From assembly GCF_001039355.2 (NCBI RefSeq), contig NW_019775945.1:93756-157755 (forward strand): a stretch of DNA of 64,000 nt, given 5' to 3'. Positions within the stretch are counted from its first letter, which is position 1. The number at the start of each line of letters is the position of its first letter. The stretch is from Lingula anatina. Taxonomy: Eukaryota > Brachiopoda > Lingulata > Lingulida > Lingulidae. A program made the position numbers and the translations under genes. The notes under the pieces are model-generated. The model had not been told where the DNA came from. It saw nothing but the letters and a program-made list of their open reading frames with translations, and made no database searches. Shown one piece after another: positions 34,801 through 47,200 of this stretch.

Positions 34801-37800
34801 AATCCTAAAAGGAAAACAAAATTGAGAAATAATGGAGTTTTATTGATTGTCATTATTGTCTAGGATTCAAAATATTGCCTTTTTTCAGGTATAAAAATTT
34901 TTACACAGACATTTAATGTGTTTTTTTTTTATTTATTTGTTTATAATTATTTTCATTATTTTTATAAAATTTGTTCATTGTATGTATTTTTGCATATTCC
35001 AGGCATTTCAAGAACAAGCTGAGCATATTTTGCGAGTTCATTCCTCAGGTGCTGTTTCTGCTGTGTATGTTCGGCTACCTGGTCCTCCTCGTCTTTGTCA
35101 AGTGGTTTGTCTTCAATGCCATTGACAACGGGATGAACACCAACTGTGCACCCAGTCTGCTCATTGGTTAGTGTGTGTTTTACTGCTAGACTAGGGAGCC
35201 TGGGTCACAAAAAGAGCTATGGCCAGCTGAAAACTGGTCTTAAATTTTAGACTTTATATTTTGTCCACTTTGACACGAGATGAATTGGTGGTGGTTCTAT
35301 AAGTACTATGGCTGTTTTGTTACTGCAGGGACATGGTAATTGTTTTAATCCAATACTGTATAAGTGGACTACTGTGGATTGTCAGTGAATTAAACCTAAG
35401 TTGGGTCTCGAAGCTTGGATCAATTATTGGGCTTAAGTTGTTTTGGGAAACGGGCCCCAGGACAAGGTCTCACAAACCTCTTAAAACTGAAAACTGATCT
35501 GAACTTTTAACTTTCTTTTTTCTTTATTTTTACTCTTTGATTTAGTTTTTTTTTTCTGTTTTATCCAATTGTCTCAACTAGTTCATTGTTTTCATCTTCC
35601 ACAGAAGATTAAAAACGTATAGTTAGGGTTATGAAGTGGTTGTTTTTTCAAGGTCTTTTTCTGTCGTTATTTCTAGGGTTGATCAACATGTTCTTGTTCA
35701 CCTACCCTAAGAGAGGCCAAGCAGCCTGCAGTACTATCACTTGGTATGGAGGAGCTGTAAGTAGAAAACAACACAGACCCAGCAACTCATTTATACTATG
35801 CTGTGTTTATTAAGATGCTTTATTTGTTTGTTCTGTTGAATATTTGTTTTTTATCTGTTTGTTAATTTATTTTTATTTATTAATCTTTGTTTTTTAAGCA
35901 GTAGGCTCAGTGTTTATTTTTGTGTTTGTCCATTGTCTGTTTTTTTTTTTTAATTTTTAATTTTTTGAAAGTTATTGATAACCATGCAAATTTTGAAACA
36001 TATTTCAGGCAAGCTTCTTCGTTATAAACAATGGTGATGTTACACAAGAGGTATTGATAATACAGTTTTCTACTGCAGTTATGCAGTGAAAACTGCTTCA
36101 AAATATTATCTGATTTTCCCCCTTGATATACCTGTCTGGTTGAGGTGCATATCCACCCAGAAACCTCCCACATTTCCTTGGCTTATATTATGTCCCTACA
36201 GGAGACATAACTACCACCTTAAGTCAATTATTTGTACAGGATTCGTGAGGGGGAGAGGGTGTTAAAATTTGGACCAGTATGTCAGCTTCAAGCACTCTTA
36301 CAGTGTTTCTTAGTAGACTGCATGTTTAAAGGGGTGCAAGAAATTGACAAATTAAATTGGAAAGGATGATCAGTAGATCCTACATTTAAAGTCTCTGACC
36401 AAATGTATTAAAATGTCTAGCAATGAGGTGGCTTTTTGGGAGGGGGTGGCTTTTGATTTTAGCGAGGCAACCCACCTCGCTCATATCCTTGCAAAGTTAA
36501 CACTGATGTCTGTCTGATAGTCATGATTCTCTGCTTCTCTGTCAATAAGTGAATAAGATTTCTCTTTTTACTCCTTATGAAGTAAACAAATTTATTTTGA
36601 TTAAGAAATGATTCTTGAAAATTTGTACATGCAGACGTAGTTGATTAACCTGTATAACTTTAGAATTGATGAAAATGATACATTGTTTGTTGTGAATAGT
36701 AAAAATAATATAATGAAAGGATTAAACCAAGTCTATAAGCAATTTCTGTTCAGAATTTCAAATTTCTATATTCTGTCATTTTCTTTCTGAAGAATTGAAT
36801 GAAAAGCATTCTATAAGAGAGACATTTCTGTGAAATTCCTTTACTGACTGTGACACATTACATTATGTGGGTGATCCATGGCTGATAGTTGTATAAGATA
36901 TAAAACTATGAGTACTTAATGCACTTTTTGTCAAGAAATAACACATACACTGAAATGAAAAAGTCCTTGACTCTTTCACCTGTTTAACATGTAAAAAATT
37001 AAGCTATGATGAACATGTTTCTGCTACTCCATGTATTTGGTTTGATTTAACTATCATAATTTCTGTTTTAAAAGTTTTTTTTTTCTTTGATAATGGTACA
37101 TACTTAAATTTGAGATGATATCCAGTATTAAGTGGTGTAAAATAAAAAAATATAAAAAAATTAAAAAATAAAAAACCCCTTAAGGAATCCTATTTGCTGT
37201 TCTGGTGACCAAGAAAATCGTAAAATTTGGAGGAGCCTAGAATACAACTTATCTTATGTATTTCTTCATTACAGGAAGGCCAAGGTCAACAGGTATTCCA
37301 GATCATCTTAGTCCTGCTTGCCCTGTTGTGTGTTCCCTGGATGTTGCTGACCAAACCTCTGCTGCTCAAGTTCAGCCCCTCCATCAGGGCTTCTTATATG
37401 GTAAATTAAGACAATGTTGAGGCGTTTCATGTATTAGAAATTTATTTGCTGGAAAGAAACATGCCTTGAACTAGTCATATAGATTATGGGAATGGGAGGT
37501 TGTTTATTGACTGTAAGGAAATCGGATTGAGTGAGAATGTGGGAAATGATAATTTGAAAGTGCATTTAAAAAATAGATGAGTATCCAGTCTGAAATTAAA
37601 AATATGTTTGGAGAATTTAATTTATAGAAATGAGCACTATTTATTTAATTGAACTTGCATTCATATATTGTACATAATAGTTATACCTGCAGCAGAGGAC
37701 TACACTGTGACACACATGCACACACGCACACACACACACACACACTGAATAATTATACCAACTGTGTACCACTAGAAATCACATGCGGAGCACGATGCAC

Positions 37801-40800
37801 CAGCAGCTGAGCCGCCTCCTCCAGACAGTGAAGTCACCCACCATGACGAGACTTCGCCGCTTGCCTCACATGAAGCTAAGGAGGTATACAGTGCTGGGGG
37901 GATGGTAGTTATGTGGAACTGGGGGGGATGGTTGCTGCTGCACTGAGGGGGTGGGGGTGACTCTAGGGAAGTGGGGTGCATTTGATGATGCTTAACTGAA
38001 CCAAGAAAGCTCTACTGGTTTCAAAATTGATTGTTGAAATAATTCTTGACAGTTTGTCATTGAATTGAATTTGGTACATATTAGCTAAATTGCTGAAAAA
38101 AAAGGAAGTCCTCATATGTAAAGAGTTGTGAAATAATATACCCACACCCCCAACCATCTCACCCACCCCCACTGTCTGCTGTTAGCAACCATCTCTGGGG
38201 AGTGTTATTGGTTGATGTTAACTGGGTGTGCTGCTGATTCTTTAGGCATCAAAGAAACATGGGGAACAGGCAGAAAGTGCCCCGGCAGACACCACTTCCG
38301 AACAGGAGATAATCCACCATGACGCAGTGCAAGTGTCCACGTCTGGAGCTGGGTCGCCAGCACCAGGGGGCGCTAAGGAGGAGGTCAGTCCATATCAGAC
38401 GTAACAACGTGTGTGCTATATGTGCTGTCACATTATGTTTTTTTTTTTTTTCGATTTTTTTAATTATTTTCATTTTTTGTCCATTTGGCCTCCATTGTTG
38501 TTGCTTGTTTGTGACTTATAACCACAAATCCTCTTATCCACCTTTATTTCCATTGAAGATAACTTTATCCTGATTTGTTTCTTCTCTGTGTGATGTAATA
38601 CTAATATCTCTTGACTATTATTATTATAAAGCCTACGTAACACTACAAATACAATTCGGTTTATATTCCCTGATTGAGAATTGGTAGCTAGCCTATGCTT
38701 CCTTTTAACTTTGCAGTAACACCTTTTTGTCACAAAATAGTTTGATTTCCTTATGCATTTATTAAGTACACATTGCCTCAAAAGTTCTTATACAACAATT
38801 AGGAACTTAAAACTTTCCATATCTCACTAAATATTGTTTTCATTTTAATTATTGAAAGTCATACAGTTAAAGATTTTGATTATCCAAACCTAGAGATGGG
38901 GAGACATCTTTCCATTTAGACACAATCATCAAAATAGACAGAAGTCTTTTTGCTTATGCTGTGCATAACTCAAATAATACAATTTATTTTTGGCTTGCTT
39001 ACATACATTTATATTAATAACAAAACTTTTTACTTAACAATATATGCTTTGAATTTTGTATAGCTATTACGAGGTGTTACTTAACCCTTAATTTCCTGAA
39101 GGTTTTTTCAATAATTACGATAATCTGCTTGCCAAGCTTACTTCCACTGAAAATCAGAAAACAAGGTTCATATAAATATTAGATGTAACATTATGCATAG
39201 GTGATTAATACAGAAAATTTGGTACGTAAATAAATGTTTGTCTTAGCTAGAAATATTAAATTTCATCAAAATACTCTTAGGATTCTGAATCACTCTGATA
39301 GGTTTTTATACAAGAGATTGCCTAGTACATGGTTGTCAAGTAGAAGTTGAACTCTCTTACTTGTAATGAATTTTGCATAGAATTTAGTATTTACACTAGT
39401 TTTTACTGGAATAACAATGAATTTTACTATTGTTTGTTTCCTCCCTTAAATCAGTGTAGAAAAAAATTAAGTGTTAAATTGATTACTTTATAGTAGGGGA
39501 GCCAAACAACTATTAAGTGCAGTCTTCCAGATTCATCTTTGCTCGTTATTTTCAAATTTTTCCCAAGATTCTTCTAACTTTCAAATTGGTTATTTTCCAA
39601 CCACATGAAGTTCTTCATCCTGTGAAATTCCTGCCTGCCTTTCCAAATACCTCTCTAAATCACCTCCTTGACTAAGTTTTATAAAACCAGGATGACTTAC
39701 AGTTTTCAGCCAAAGTTGGCTTCTCAACTTTCATTACCCACTTCTTTCAAAATCATAGCCAATTTTTTATGGTCCGACCTACAAAAAGAAAGAAAAAGGA
39801 AATTTGTAAAAAAGTCTTTGAAAGTTTTTAAAGCACACAAGCTGTTTGCTGAGCATGGCTGACTGAATCTGTCATTGCAGTGGTGGTGGTTATATGATAT
39901 ATAGTGGGATACAGTACATACTGAAGTGGGCTACATTATGGCTCTGTATGCAGGGGCCTGCCTCACAAAAAAAAACATTAGACAGAGATTGGTCTTAACA
40001 TTTAGGCAAAAAGTTATTTAGTTTGCTTATACCCAAATTAAAACAGTTGTAGTCCAATTAAATGAAATATTATGCCTGTTAAAAAAAGAGTAATCATGGC
40101 TAATGATTTTGACCAATAATTTATCTCAGTGAACTACTTATCTGTATCCTAAATTGAAGTGACTAAAAAAATTGAGACAAAAAGATGAGACCAACTCACT
40201 GTCTAAAGTTCTCTTTGTGCAAACTGACCCTGGCCTGTTATTTCTCCATGTCCACACTTAGTTCAGCACCTTTTAGTAGAACAGATTGATGTTCACTATC
40301 TTGTTGATTTTCTTTGTCATTATTGTTGTCTTCCTAAAATTATGTTGAAATGGTAGACTGGAAGTGTACATTAAAATACCCTAAAAAAGTACTAAACAAG
40401 TGATGGACATACAAGAGAAATGGCTTGTTTGTGGGTTTTATTGGGTTGATTTATCAATTTATTATATTTATTTTGAAATTGATTTTGGTTTTCTTTTTCA
40501 GATGTTTACCTCTTAATCTAGTTTGAGTTGAATTGATAATTTTATTGCATGTTATGTAGATTATAAGGCATGTGTAATAAGTTCAAACCACTCATGAAAA
40601 AAATTTGCAATTAATTGTTATAGTGGTTAACTTATAACCTTTTAAAAGCAAGAAGTAACATATGGCTGCATTTTGTATGTTTGCAGTTGGTATAAGGTTA
40701 TTGATTTGATTAATTAACATTGATACACTTAATTTTAAATGTTTTAATCCCTTCATGCTTTTTCATTGATGAAAGATGATGTAATGGATAGAAATCAGTC

Positions 40801-42053
40801 ACAGGCTGACTTTGATACCTGCAAAGAATGTTCTACATGTTTTTCTGTGGGAGAAATTAGGTCCCAGTATTGTTTAGCTGGGGGTCCTTCCACCTTACTG
40901 GGTTTTGAGTAAAAACATTAGTTTCAGATCTGTATTCTTTTCAGTCCGTTCATCTATCCACCTGGTCATGCGTATGAGTACAAATGAATTTTATGTATAT
41001 TCACTAATAAATCTATCTGTCCATTGCCCACTGCCAGGACTTTGACTTTGCTGAGGTGTTCATCCACACAGCCATCCACACTATAGAGTATTGTCTGGGC
41101 ACCATCTCCCACACGGCCTCCTACCTGCGACTGTGGGCTCTCAGCCTGGCCCACGCACGTAAGTTATAAGCATGGTTAGAGGTGTCTGGTCAGACCACTG
41201 TCTGTCCATTTCCTGCGTAAATGAATGGCGTGTTAATTATAAATGACCCATTAATTGTTATAATTATTAATTTGTGATAATACGATTGCTGGGGTCTGTC
41301 CCAGAAACTGGTTTGAAATTGGTCTTGGCGTACAATTTGAAAAGATAAATTTCTTCTTCACAATGAAAAAAAAAAAGAAAAAAATGGGCAACGTTTTTTT
41401 TTTTTTTTAACCGAGTCCCTAGAACAAGTGTTGATTGTCTTGAAAATAAAATTTACTCTCAGTAATGGAAATGAGTTGTCATTCATCCTCTGTATCGTCT
41501 CTTTTCCAGAGCTGTCTGAAGTTTTGTGGGACATGGTCCTGCAGATTGGCCTCAGACAGGGCAGATATTACGGTGGTGTCATCCTGGTTCCTATCTTTGC
41601 TGCCTGGGTTGTGCTGACCATCGCCATCTTGTTGTTGATGGAGGGCCTGTCTGCTTTCTTGCACACTCTGCGTTTGCACTGGTTAGTATGGTAGTAATTG
41701 AAGCTCCACAGTATGTGCCACATAACATGGTGTGGGAAAGTGTGTCTGTATATCCTGGTCAAAGTTTGGGGATTAATTGAAGAAGTCTGAGCACACAGAA
41801 TTACATGCCTATAATATACAAGGAGAAAATAAACAAAATTGAATTGATGCTGGTCAATATATTTTTGTTTGACTTTTTAAAAAACTTTGCTATATGTTAC
41901 CATTAAGACATTTTAAGTACTTTTTTCCTTTTACTCCAAACATGAACGTCTTTCTGTTCCAGGGTGGAGTTCCAGAGCAAGTTTTACAAAGGCGAGGGCT
42001 ACGCTTTCCATGCCTTTGACTTCCAGCAAATCATCGAGACAGCTGAGGAGTAG
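21080..42053 (+). CDS. ATP6V0A1: V-type proton ATPase 116 kDa subunit a (V0 sector)
   Basis: Subunit a forms the proton half-channels of V0 and anchors the stator in acidic organelles. Exons: 21080-21196, 21531-21609, 21845-21942, 22387-22515, 5a 25869-25978 or 5b 28245-28333, 29093-29219, exons 7-10 (29467-29549, 29756-29849, 30193-30405, 30891-31041, or second copies 31287-31369, 31576-31669, 32013-32225, 32734-32884), then 33247-33386, 33674-33822, 34103-34205, 34505-34623, 35003-35166, 35677-35756, 37275-37400, 37776-37883, 38246-38383, 41038-41158, 41510-41681, 41963-42053. With one set of 7-10 and 5b the protein is 896 residues; with 5a it is 903. It starts [20 protein letters not shown]. 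The cytosolic N domain is about 1-393 and the membrane domain runs from [17 protein letters not shown]. The essential channel Arg is R800 in [13 protein letters not shown], equivalent to yeast Vph1p R735. Length exceeds human (837) mainly through exons 18 and 19. I cannot assign a1-a4 orthology. Confidence 0.97.
22516..25868 (+). other. Long intron before alternative exon 5a
   Basis: No further coding exon is seen. It contains a (CT)n(CA)n microsatellite (23802-23872), a (TTTA)n tract near 24504-24533 and a (GT)n tract near 25031-25050. I looked for extra exon-5-like sequences starting with an AG/xAxCAxCAx pattern and found none. Confidence 0.5.
23802..23872. repeat. Compound (CT)n(CA)n microsatellite
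   Basis: About 12 CT units are followed directly by about 23 CA units, inside the long ATP6V0A intron. Confidence 0.95.
25869..25978 (+). other. ATP6V0A1: ATP6V0A alternative exon 5a
   Basis: It is flanked by CCTCACCAG and GTGAGG and reads open for 36 codons plus two bases: [17 protein letters not shown] at the start, GGQALRLG at the end. This fits the human segment AELHHQQMADP...LRLG that precedes FVAGV. It enters in phase 0 and leaves in phase 2, exactly like exon 5b, so only one of the two can be included without losing the frame. Confidence 0.88.
27038..27096. repeat. Fragment of the AGGCCCGTAGCCAG inverted-repeat family
   Basis: AAAGGTCCACTTTAACAGAAAATACCCCCC followed by GAAATTGCTGGTTACAGGC matches the 3' half of the element at 20647-20811, with a mutated terminus. 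Confidence 0.65.
27268..27316. repeat. (ATT)n simple repeat
   Basis: Imperfect then perfect ATT units in the intron between exons 5a and 5b. Confidence 0.9.
28245..28333 (+). other. ATP6V0A1: ATP6V0A alternative exon 5b
   Basis: Preceded by GTTTGGCAG and followed by GTAGGTG. It encodes [18 protein letters not shown] and ends PLQLG, again joining to FVAGV. It is seven residues shorter than exon 5a and clearly diverged from it except at the HH start and the LxLG end. Same phases as 5a. Confidence 0.88.
29424..31243 (+). repeat. First copy of a 1.8-kb duplication holding ATP6V0A exons 7-10
   Basis: Homologous along its whole length, introns included, to 31245-33084. It ends at the lone N at 31244. 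Exons in this copy: 29467-29549, 29756-29849, 30193-30405 and 30891-31041. Confidence 0.95.
31244..31244. other. Single ambiguous base (N) at the duplication junction
   Basis: The only N in the window sits exactly between the two copies of the exon 7-10 segment, as expected for a contig join placed during assembly. Confidence 0.95.
31245..33084 (+). repeat. Second copy of the 1.8-kb duplication holding ATP6V0A exons 7-10
   Basis: Exons here are 31287-31369, 31576-31669, 32013-32225 and 32734-32884. Exons 7 and 10 look identical to the first copy. Exons 8 and 9 differ at about ten bases, all synonymous. Introns show scattered substitutions and small indels. The sequence after 33084 leads directly to exon 11. 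Confidence 0.95.
33178..33228 (+). other. Decayed copy of the ATP6V0A exon 11 segment, just upstream of exon 11
   Basis: TTTTCTCTCATGTTTGGAGA and the following bases ([13 protein letters not shown]) repeat [13 protein letters not shown] of exon 11 (33247-33386), with an echo of its preceding CCTTTTC tract. It lies 20-70 nt before the exon 11 acceptor and is open in the same frame, but has no usable splice signals of its own. Confidence 0.65.
37776..37883 (+). other. ATP6V0A1: ATP6V0A exon 18, paralogous to exon 19
   Basis: 36 codons, phase 0 at both ends, acceptor CCACTAG and donor GTATAC. It encodes a polar linker with [17 protein letters not shown], matching the human EIIQHDQLSTHSE segment. 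Exon 19 has the same layout, so the pair looks like a duplicated exon that could be used singly or together. Confidence 0.8.
38246..38383 (+). other. ATP6V0A1: ATP6V0A exon 19, paralogous to exon 18
   Basis: 46 codons, phase 0-0, acceptor TCTTTAG and donor GTCAGT. It contains [14 protein letters not shown], closer to the human EIIQHDQLST core than exon 18 is, and ends AKEE (exon 18 ends AKE). The following intron of 2.6 kb shows no third copy. Confidence 0.8.
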
Positions 42054-42941
42054 TCGTGCTTGGTGACAGAACCCCATTGAATGACCACTGCACATACCAA
42101 TTATGGTCGTATTGGTATTATTATGATTTCTGGATGTTACATATTATCAGTGACTCTGGATGTAATTGTTATAAATCATGCCTGTCTGTGTTTTAAACAA
42201 TGGAATTAATCATTAAACTCATTGTGACATTGTAAATCCTTTAATAACAATGTCCAACCTATTTTTGCACTGGTACAATGTCTTTGAGTCTCCATTGTTA
42301 ATTCATGTTTGTCTCAGTGTAAGGTATTTAAAGAAATTGAAATTTGATAATTTTTTTTTAAGAATCAATCAGCTTTGCAATTATTTGTGCAAAAATTTGT
42401 CTCATTCTGCTACCATTTTTTCATGTTTTAAATTGTTTCATAGCTGTTTAAAATGTACATTCAAAATCTCTCTTGTGGTGGCTTTATGCAAAAAGATAGT
42501 AGTATCATCACAGTGACTATTTTCAAGATGAAATTAGAGTTCAAATATTGATTTACGAACAGTTGGCAAACCAACTTTGAATTTATTTATCATATAATAC
42601 AGACATTTTCCAGATTGACATTATTGGGTTATTGCTATTTGGTGTAGGGTAAAACGTAAATTATGTACTATTGGTAGTTAAACATTTTCTCTTGGTGGAA
42701 TTGTAATGGTTATGTGTACTTACAAAGTACAGTCATAAAGACTGACTTTACAAATGTTGGTATGTGGGTGCTATTTCTGGTATGTTTAACGATACATGTA
42801 AATCAAAGTGCAATATAAAAATCTCCTTTTCGTCTTTGCACCCTGATTGCAGAGTACTTGTGGTACATAAAATTGATGTTTTCTTTTGGATCGATGGGGG
42901 TTCTAAATGGAAGGTTTCTTTGAAAGAAATTTGGTGGTCTT

Positions 42942-42947
42942 AATAAA
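42942..42947 (+). terminator. Candidate poly(A) signal of ATP6V0A
   Basis: AATAAA follows an AT-rich 3' untranslated stretch of about 890 bp and is itself followed within 25 bp by a GT-rich GGGTCTTGTTGTTT. Good fit to a 3' end. Confidence 0.6.
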
Positions 42948-44269
42948 AGCTGTCTTCAGCAAAATTTGGGTCTTGTTGTTTATCTACTAATATATTACCC
43001 CAAGTATATATATTGCACATGAAATGAGATGTTTGTGGCCCGTTGAGCACAACATTTGGGCCCGTAAATTGATTAGAAAATGGTTATCTGATTTTATGGG
43101 TGCCAAAGGTCCACAGTTTATCTTCATTTTAAAATAAAGCTGACGAAACCTAGTATAATGTGTTTTGCGCATTTGCACTGTTCTGTGAAATAATAGCTTA
43201 ACTTCTTATTGTATTTGATGTAAGAGATGTATTTCTGAAAACAAAGTTCATGTTATATATTTTTAAATGATTATTTAAAATTTATCAAATGCCCTAGAGT
43301 GAGCCACATGTTCAAAGTAAGAGAAACTTTTATGGGACTAAAGTGGTATTTGCACGCAGTTTAGGCCAGAGTATTGCTTATCAAGTCAGTCGTCTAAATC
43401 ATAACGCGTGAATGACACTCTCGGCTTTTCTTGGCTAAGATATGTTATCGATGTTGATGCGAGTCTCTTTTCAGCATCCTAACAAAAATTTAGCAACGCC
43501 AAAATTTGTTAGGGTTTTGCCATAAAGCGACCCTATTTTCAATTAAAAGATTATCGGTGAAGTGAAAGTTATGCTATTCTGACGAAAAAACTGCACGAGA
43601 CTTCAAAACCTGGTGGGTACCTTCTATCCTTGACGTTCTTGTTTTCGAAATGGTTTCAGTCAGTTGCTTGCCACTCGCATGGTTTCTTCTTGCTGCAGCT
43701 GATTTACATTGTTGTAATCAGAAACTAGTAAAAACTGGAATTGTTTATCCCCTGTTGATTTATTATATAAGCAGCATGAACAACGATATTTTATCAGGAA
43801 TATTTTAAAAGAAACTAAGAAACAAAAGAAATAAAAATCTTTTTAGTTTTTTCCGTAATTAAAATGCGTTCATTGCAAGGCATTTACAACACATTTACAA
43901 GGCATTATTTTTCTAGTTGGCACATTTAGTATTTACTATTAATTCCCCATGCTTAGACTCGATACCTACGGTGAATCTATCCTAACAGTAATACAGCTCT
44001 TTGTAAAAAAAAAAATAATTCAAAAGTTCATTGGCCAAAAGTTTTTCTTCTACAGTAAGTGAGTAACTTGCCTGATAAAGTTAAAGATAAACAAAAAGCT
44101 GGTGATTATAATCATCTGACTTTTTCCGAAATACAGGTCAAGATCAAAGATCAAAGAGGAAGGCAGCAGGAGGGTGGTGCAAACATGTAAACTTTCATAT
44201 ATGTGAATCGATTTTGCACAGGGTATTTGTACATGTGCTTGTCTGGTCCAGCTTGACTAACATTCCAAT
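42948..44269. other. Intergenic region between ATP6V0A and ERICH2
   Basis: No coding exon seen. The promoter and any leader of the ERICH2-like gene should be here; no motif is distinctive enough to call. Confidence 0.45.
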
Positions 44270-47200
44270 ATGGCTCATGCAAGATCAGACTCACCCCTGG
44301 GAAGTAATGCAAGGGGGTAAGTACTACTCAGTAGTAATATAATATAATATAATATAATATAATATAATATAATATAAGGCTTAAGAGTGTATTGTGCTAC
44401 ACATTCCTGTATCATGTGGTCATAAGGTATGTGAATACAGACATTGTATGTACGGAGTTAGTACTACAGATGGAAGTTTGGTCTACTGGTAGTTCTGTAC
44501 AGGTATTAATGAGGTTCAACTTGTGTTAAGTAGTCAACAACATTGGTCATTAGTCCTCATTGACTAACTTTTTTGTGGAACTAATGAAAAAAAGACGATT
44601 TATCATAACTACTATTTGGATCATATCAAGAGAATTTCAGGAGTTGTTTTAGTTGATTTCACCTTTATTTACAATTTTTTATCTGGACTGTCTATAAATT
44701 TGAATAGATTTTCTAGGTGCAGACAGTTGACTATGGAAATATAAAGGTCAAAATGCCAGCATACATATACTTTACTACGTACAATGTAGTTTTATTGTTT
44801 ATAATCCACAGAATAAGAATATTGACCTATTGTATGTACTAGTAATCTGGCTCAGGGTTGCTCATTAAATCTGGCTCCAAGTATTGAATTGTAGGTTTTA
44901 GCAGCGGAGTATTGATTACAGTAGTTAAGAAGATTTCAGAGGATTATAATTAATACGATGTTGCACAATGTAATATATAGTTTTCCTTTTATAGTACAAG
45001 ATGGTCTGTTGATGATGTGGAAAAACAAACTCGGTTTATAGCTTATGAGTTGATTTTTTTTTCTTTTTTTTTACTTGTATAATTGACATAAAATCAACAA
45101 AGTAAAAGCCTGTTTTACATATGCTGCAAGCTTGCATTGGTATGTTTTTTATAGATCACCAATATCTTCACACAGAATGTCAGGCTCTGTGAAAAAGGTA
45201 AGTTGTTTGCCTCTAAATAGCTTTTTTTTAAAGGGTGAAAATGATAATTTTGCTTCACATTTTCAAACAGAGGATGCACAACAAACCAGTGCTATACCTA
45301 AGCATACTGTATAGAGGAAGAGAATTATCTTGATAGGATTATAGTCATCAATACATGTTATTACTTGTGTCACTTAGTTATACAGTATTACTTTGGAACT
45401 TGGTATTAATTTATTACTATGTTGATTTGCTTGTTACTAGTTGAGGTGTTTAATTTCTCTCTTCAACAGCAGCAAACTGGAAGCAGTCTTCAGTTTCTTC
45501 CCCCACAAGGTCAAGGTTAGTAAAAAAAATTTACCCACACGCTGTTTTCATATAGATGAGAAAGCAAAGTAAAAATCTCGTGATTTGTGTCACTATTAAA
45601 TCTTAACATATGTAACTAGTCACCAATGGCATGATATATACAGTCGTGGAATTGAATATTTGTGACAGACTTTCTGTATTAATTGATTGTTACTATATAT
45701 TTTGTTCCTTAAATACAGTGAGAAAAAAATTAATGAATAAAAAGTGATTTGTTATAATTTTAGAAATTGGTGATGGTTCCATGGGAAGTCCTGGTTCAGA
45801 AAAAAGAGCTGGTAGTGGAGCAAGGTACTTGTAATGAACAGAATGTGTTAGGTGTGACACATCCTGCTGAAAACATAAATGGGAACCTATTTTGATATTC
45901 TCAAATATTTTGAGGTTTAGACATGTTTCATAGTGCATTAATATTTTATTAATAAGTAGAGTTCACAAGCTGTCCTTTTGATATCTCCAGGAGAGCCAGT
46001 GCAGGCAGCCGACCTCCAGGTCTACAGAGAGCAGACTCTGGTTCTGGGAGGAGGAGTATGACTCCAACCAAACAGGTGGCTCTGCAGACTGTCAGGAAGA
46101 AAGAAGAGTGTGTTATCTTTTATTGTTTCACTGCTTGAATTTTTAAATTAAAAAGCTTAATGTTCACTACTGATGGATTTTTGATATTCTTTCTGACAAA
46201 GTGCCGTATCACTTTTTCAATTCAACTTGATCAACAGTGTCTTCCATGTATCAGCAGTTCATATAAAATCCAACTCATCTCAGTCTTGGAATTTATGACC
46301 GTCCAATGTTGCTAATAAACATTTTCGGGAACCCTGTGTATCATTCATATGAGGTATGCAGAGTCAATGATAAAATAAAATATATTTGTATATTATGATC
46401 ATTTCCTTGTTTTCATTTGCTATTTTTATTAGCACCGATGTGAGTTTTGGAGACTTTGACTGGAAGGCATATGAAGCACAGGAGGAAGAGAGACTTAGGT
46501 GGGCTACCTTGACTGATATTTCTGAATATATTGATATTATAAAAAATGTCCTAACAAAGGCTGACACTAGTTGCTGTATGAGAAACGGACAGGCTTTTAT
46601 AATAATGTCTATTTCTCTAGTGAAAGTCAACAAGAAGTATGATAACACAGCCCTTCTTTTTCCAAAGCTTTCATCTTATTTTATTTGAATATCTTTTATG
46701 CCCTCAAATATAAATGTGTCATGCCAACAAGCTTTCAAAGTGAAAAGGATTCTAAGGTTTCATTTGTTGTATTTAGGAGAGAAGAAACCAAGCTAGAACA
46801 GGAGATGAAGGACATGTCACTGCAGGGACATCCATTGCTTGGTGGTGAGTGGAGAGGAATGTGTTGTCACAACTAACACAATAGTGTTGTCTGTTTTAGC
46901 ACAGTCTTGAAGTCACTTCAAACACACTAAAGCTGTCACACCTAGCCCAATTTTATTGAGACACTGGAAAGTGTTTTACAGCAATCACAATGTCACTTCC
47001 TTCAAGCTTCCTTCATCTTCACATCTGATGCATGGAGCTGGTTATGCTTTTTTTTTGTTTTGTATTACTTAATCAAGTTTTTATAATTAATATTTGATTA
47101 AATGTGTTGATGTCACAGTAGGACACAATGAAGTATGAAATAAAAGGAAGTATGTACTATATAAGTCATTAAAAAAAAAGTTATCTTCTATAACCGATTC

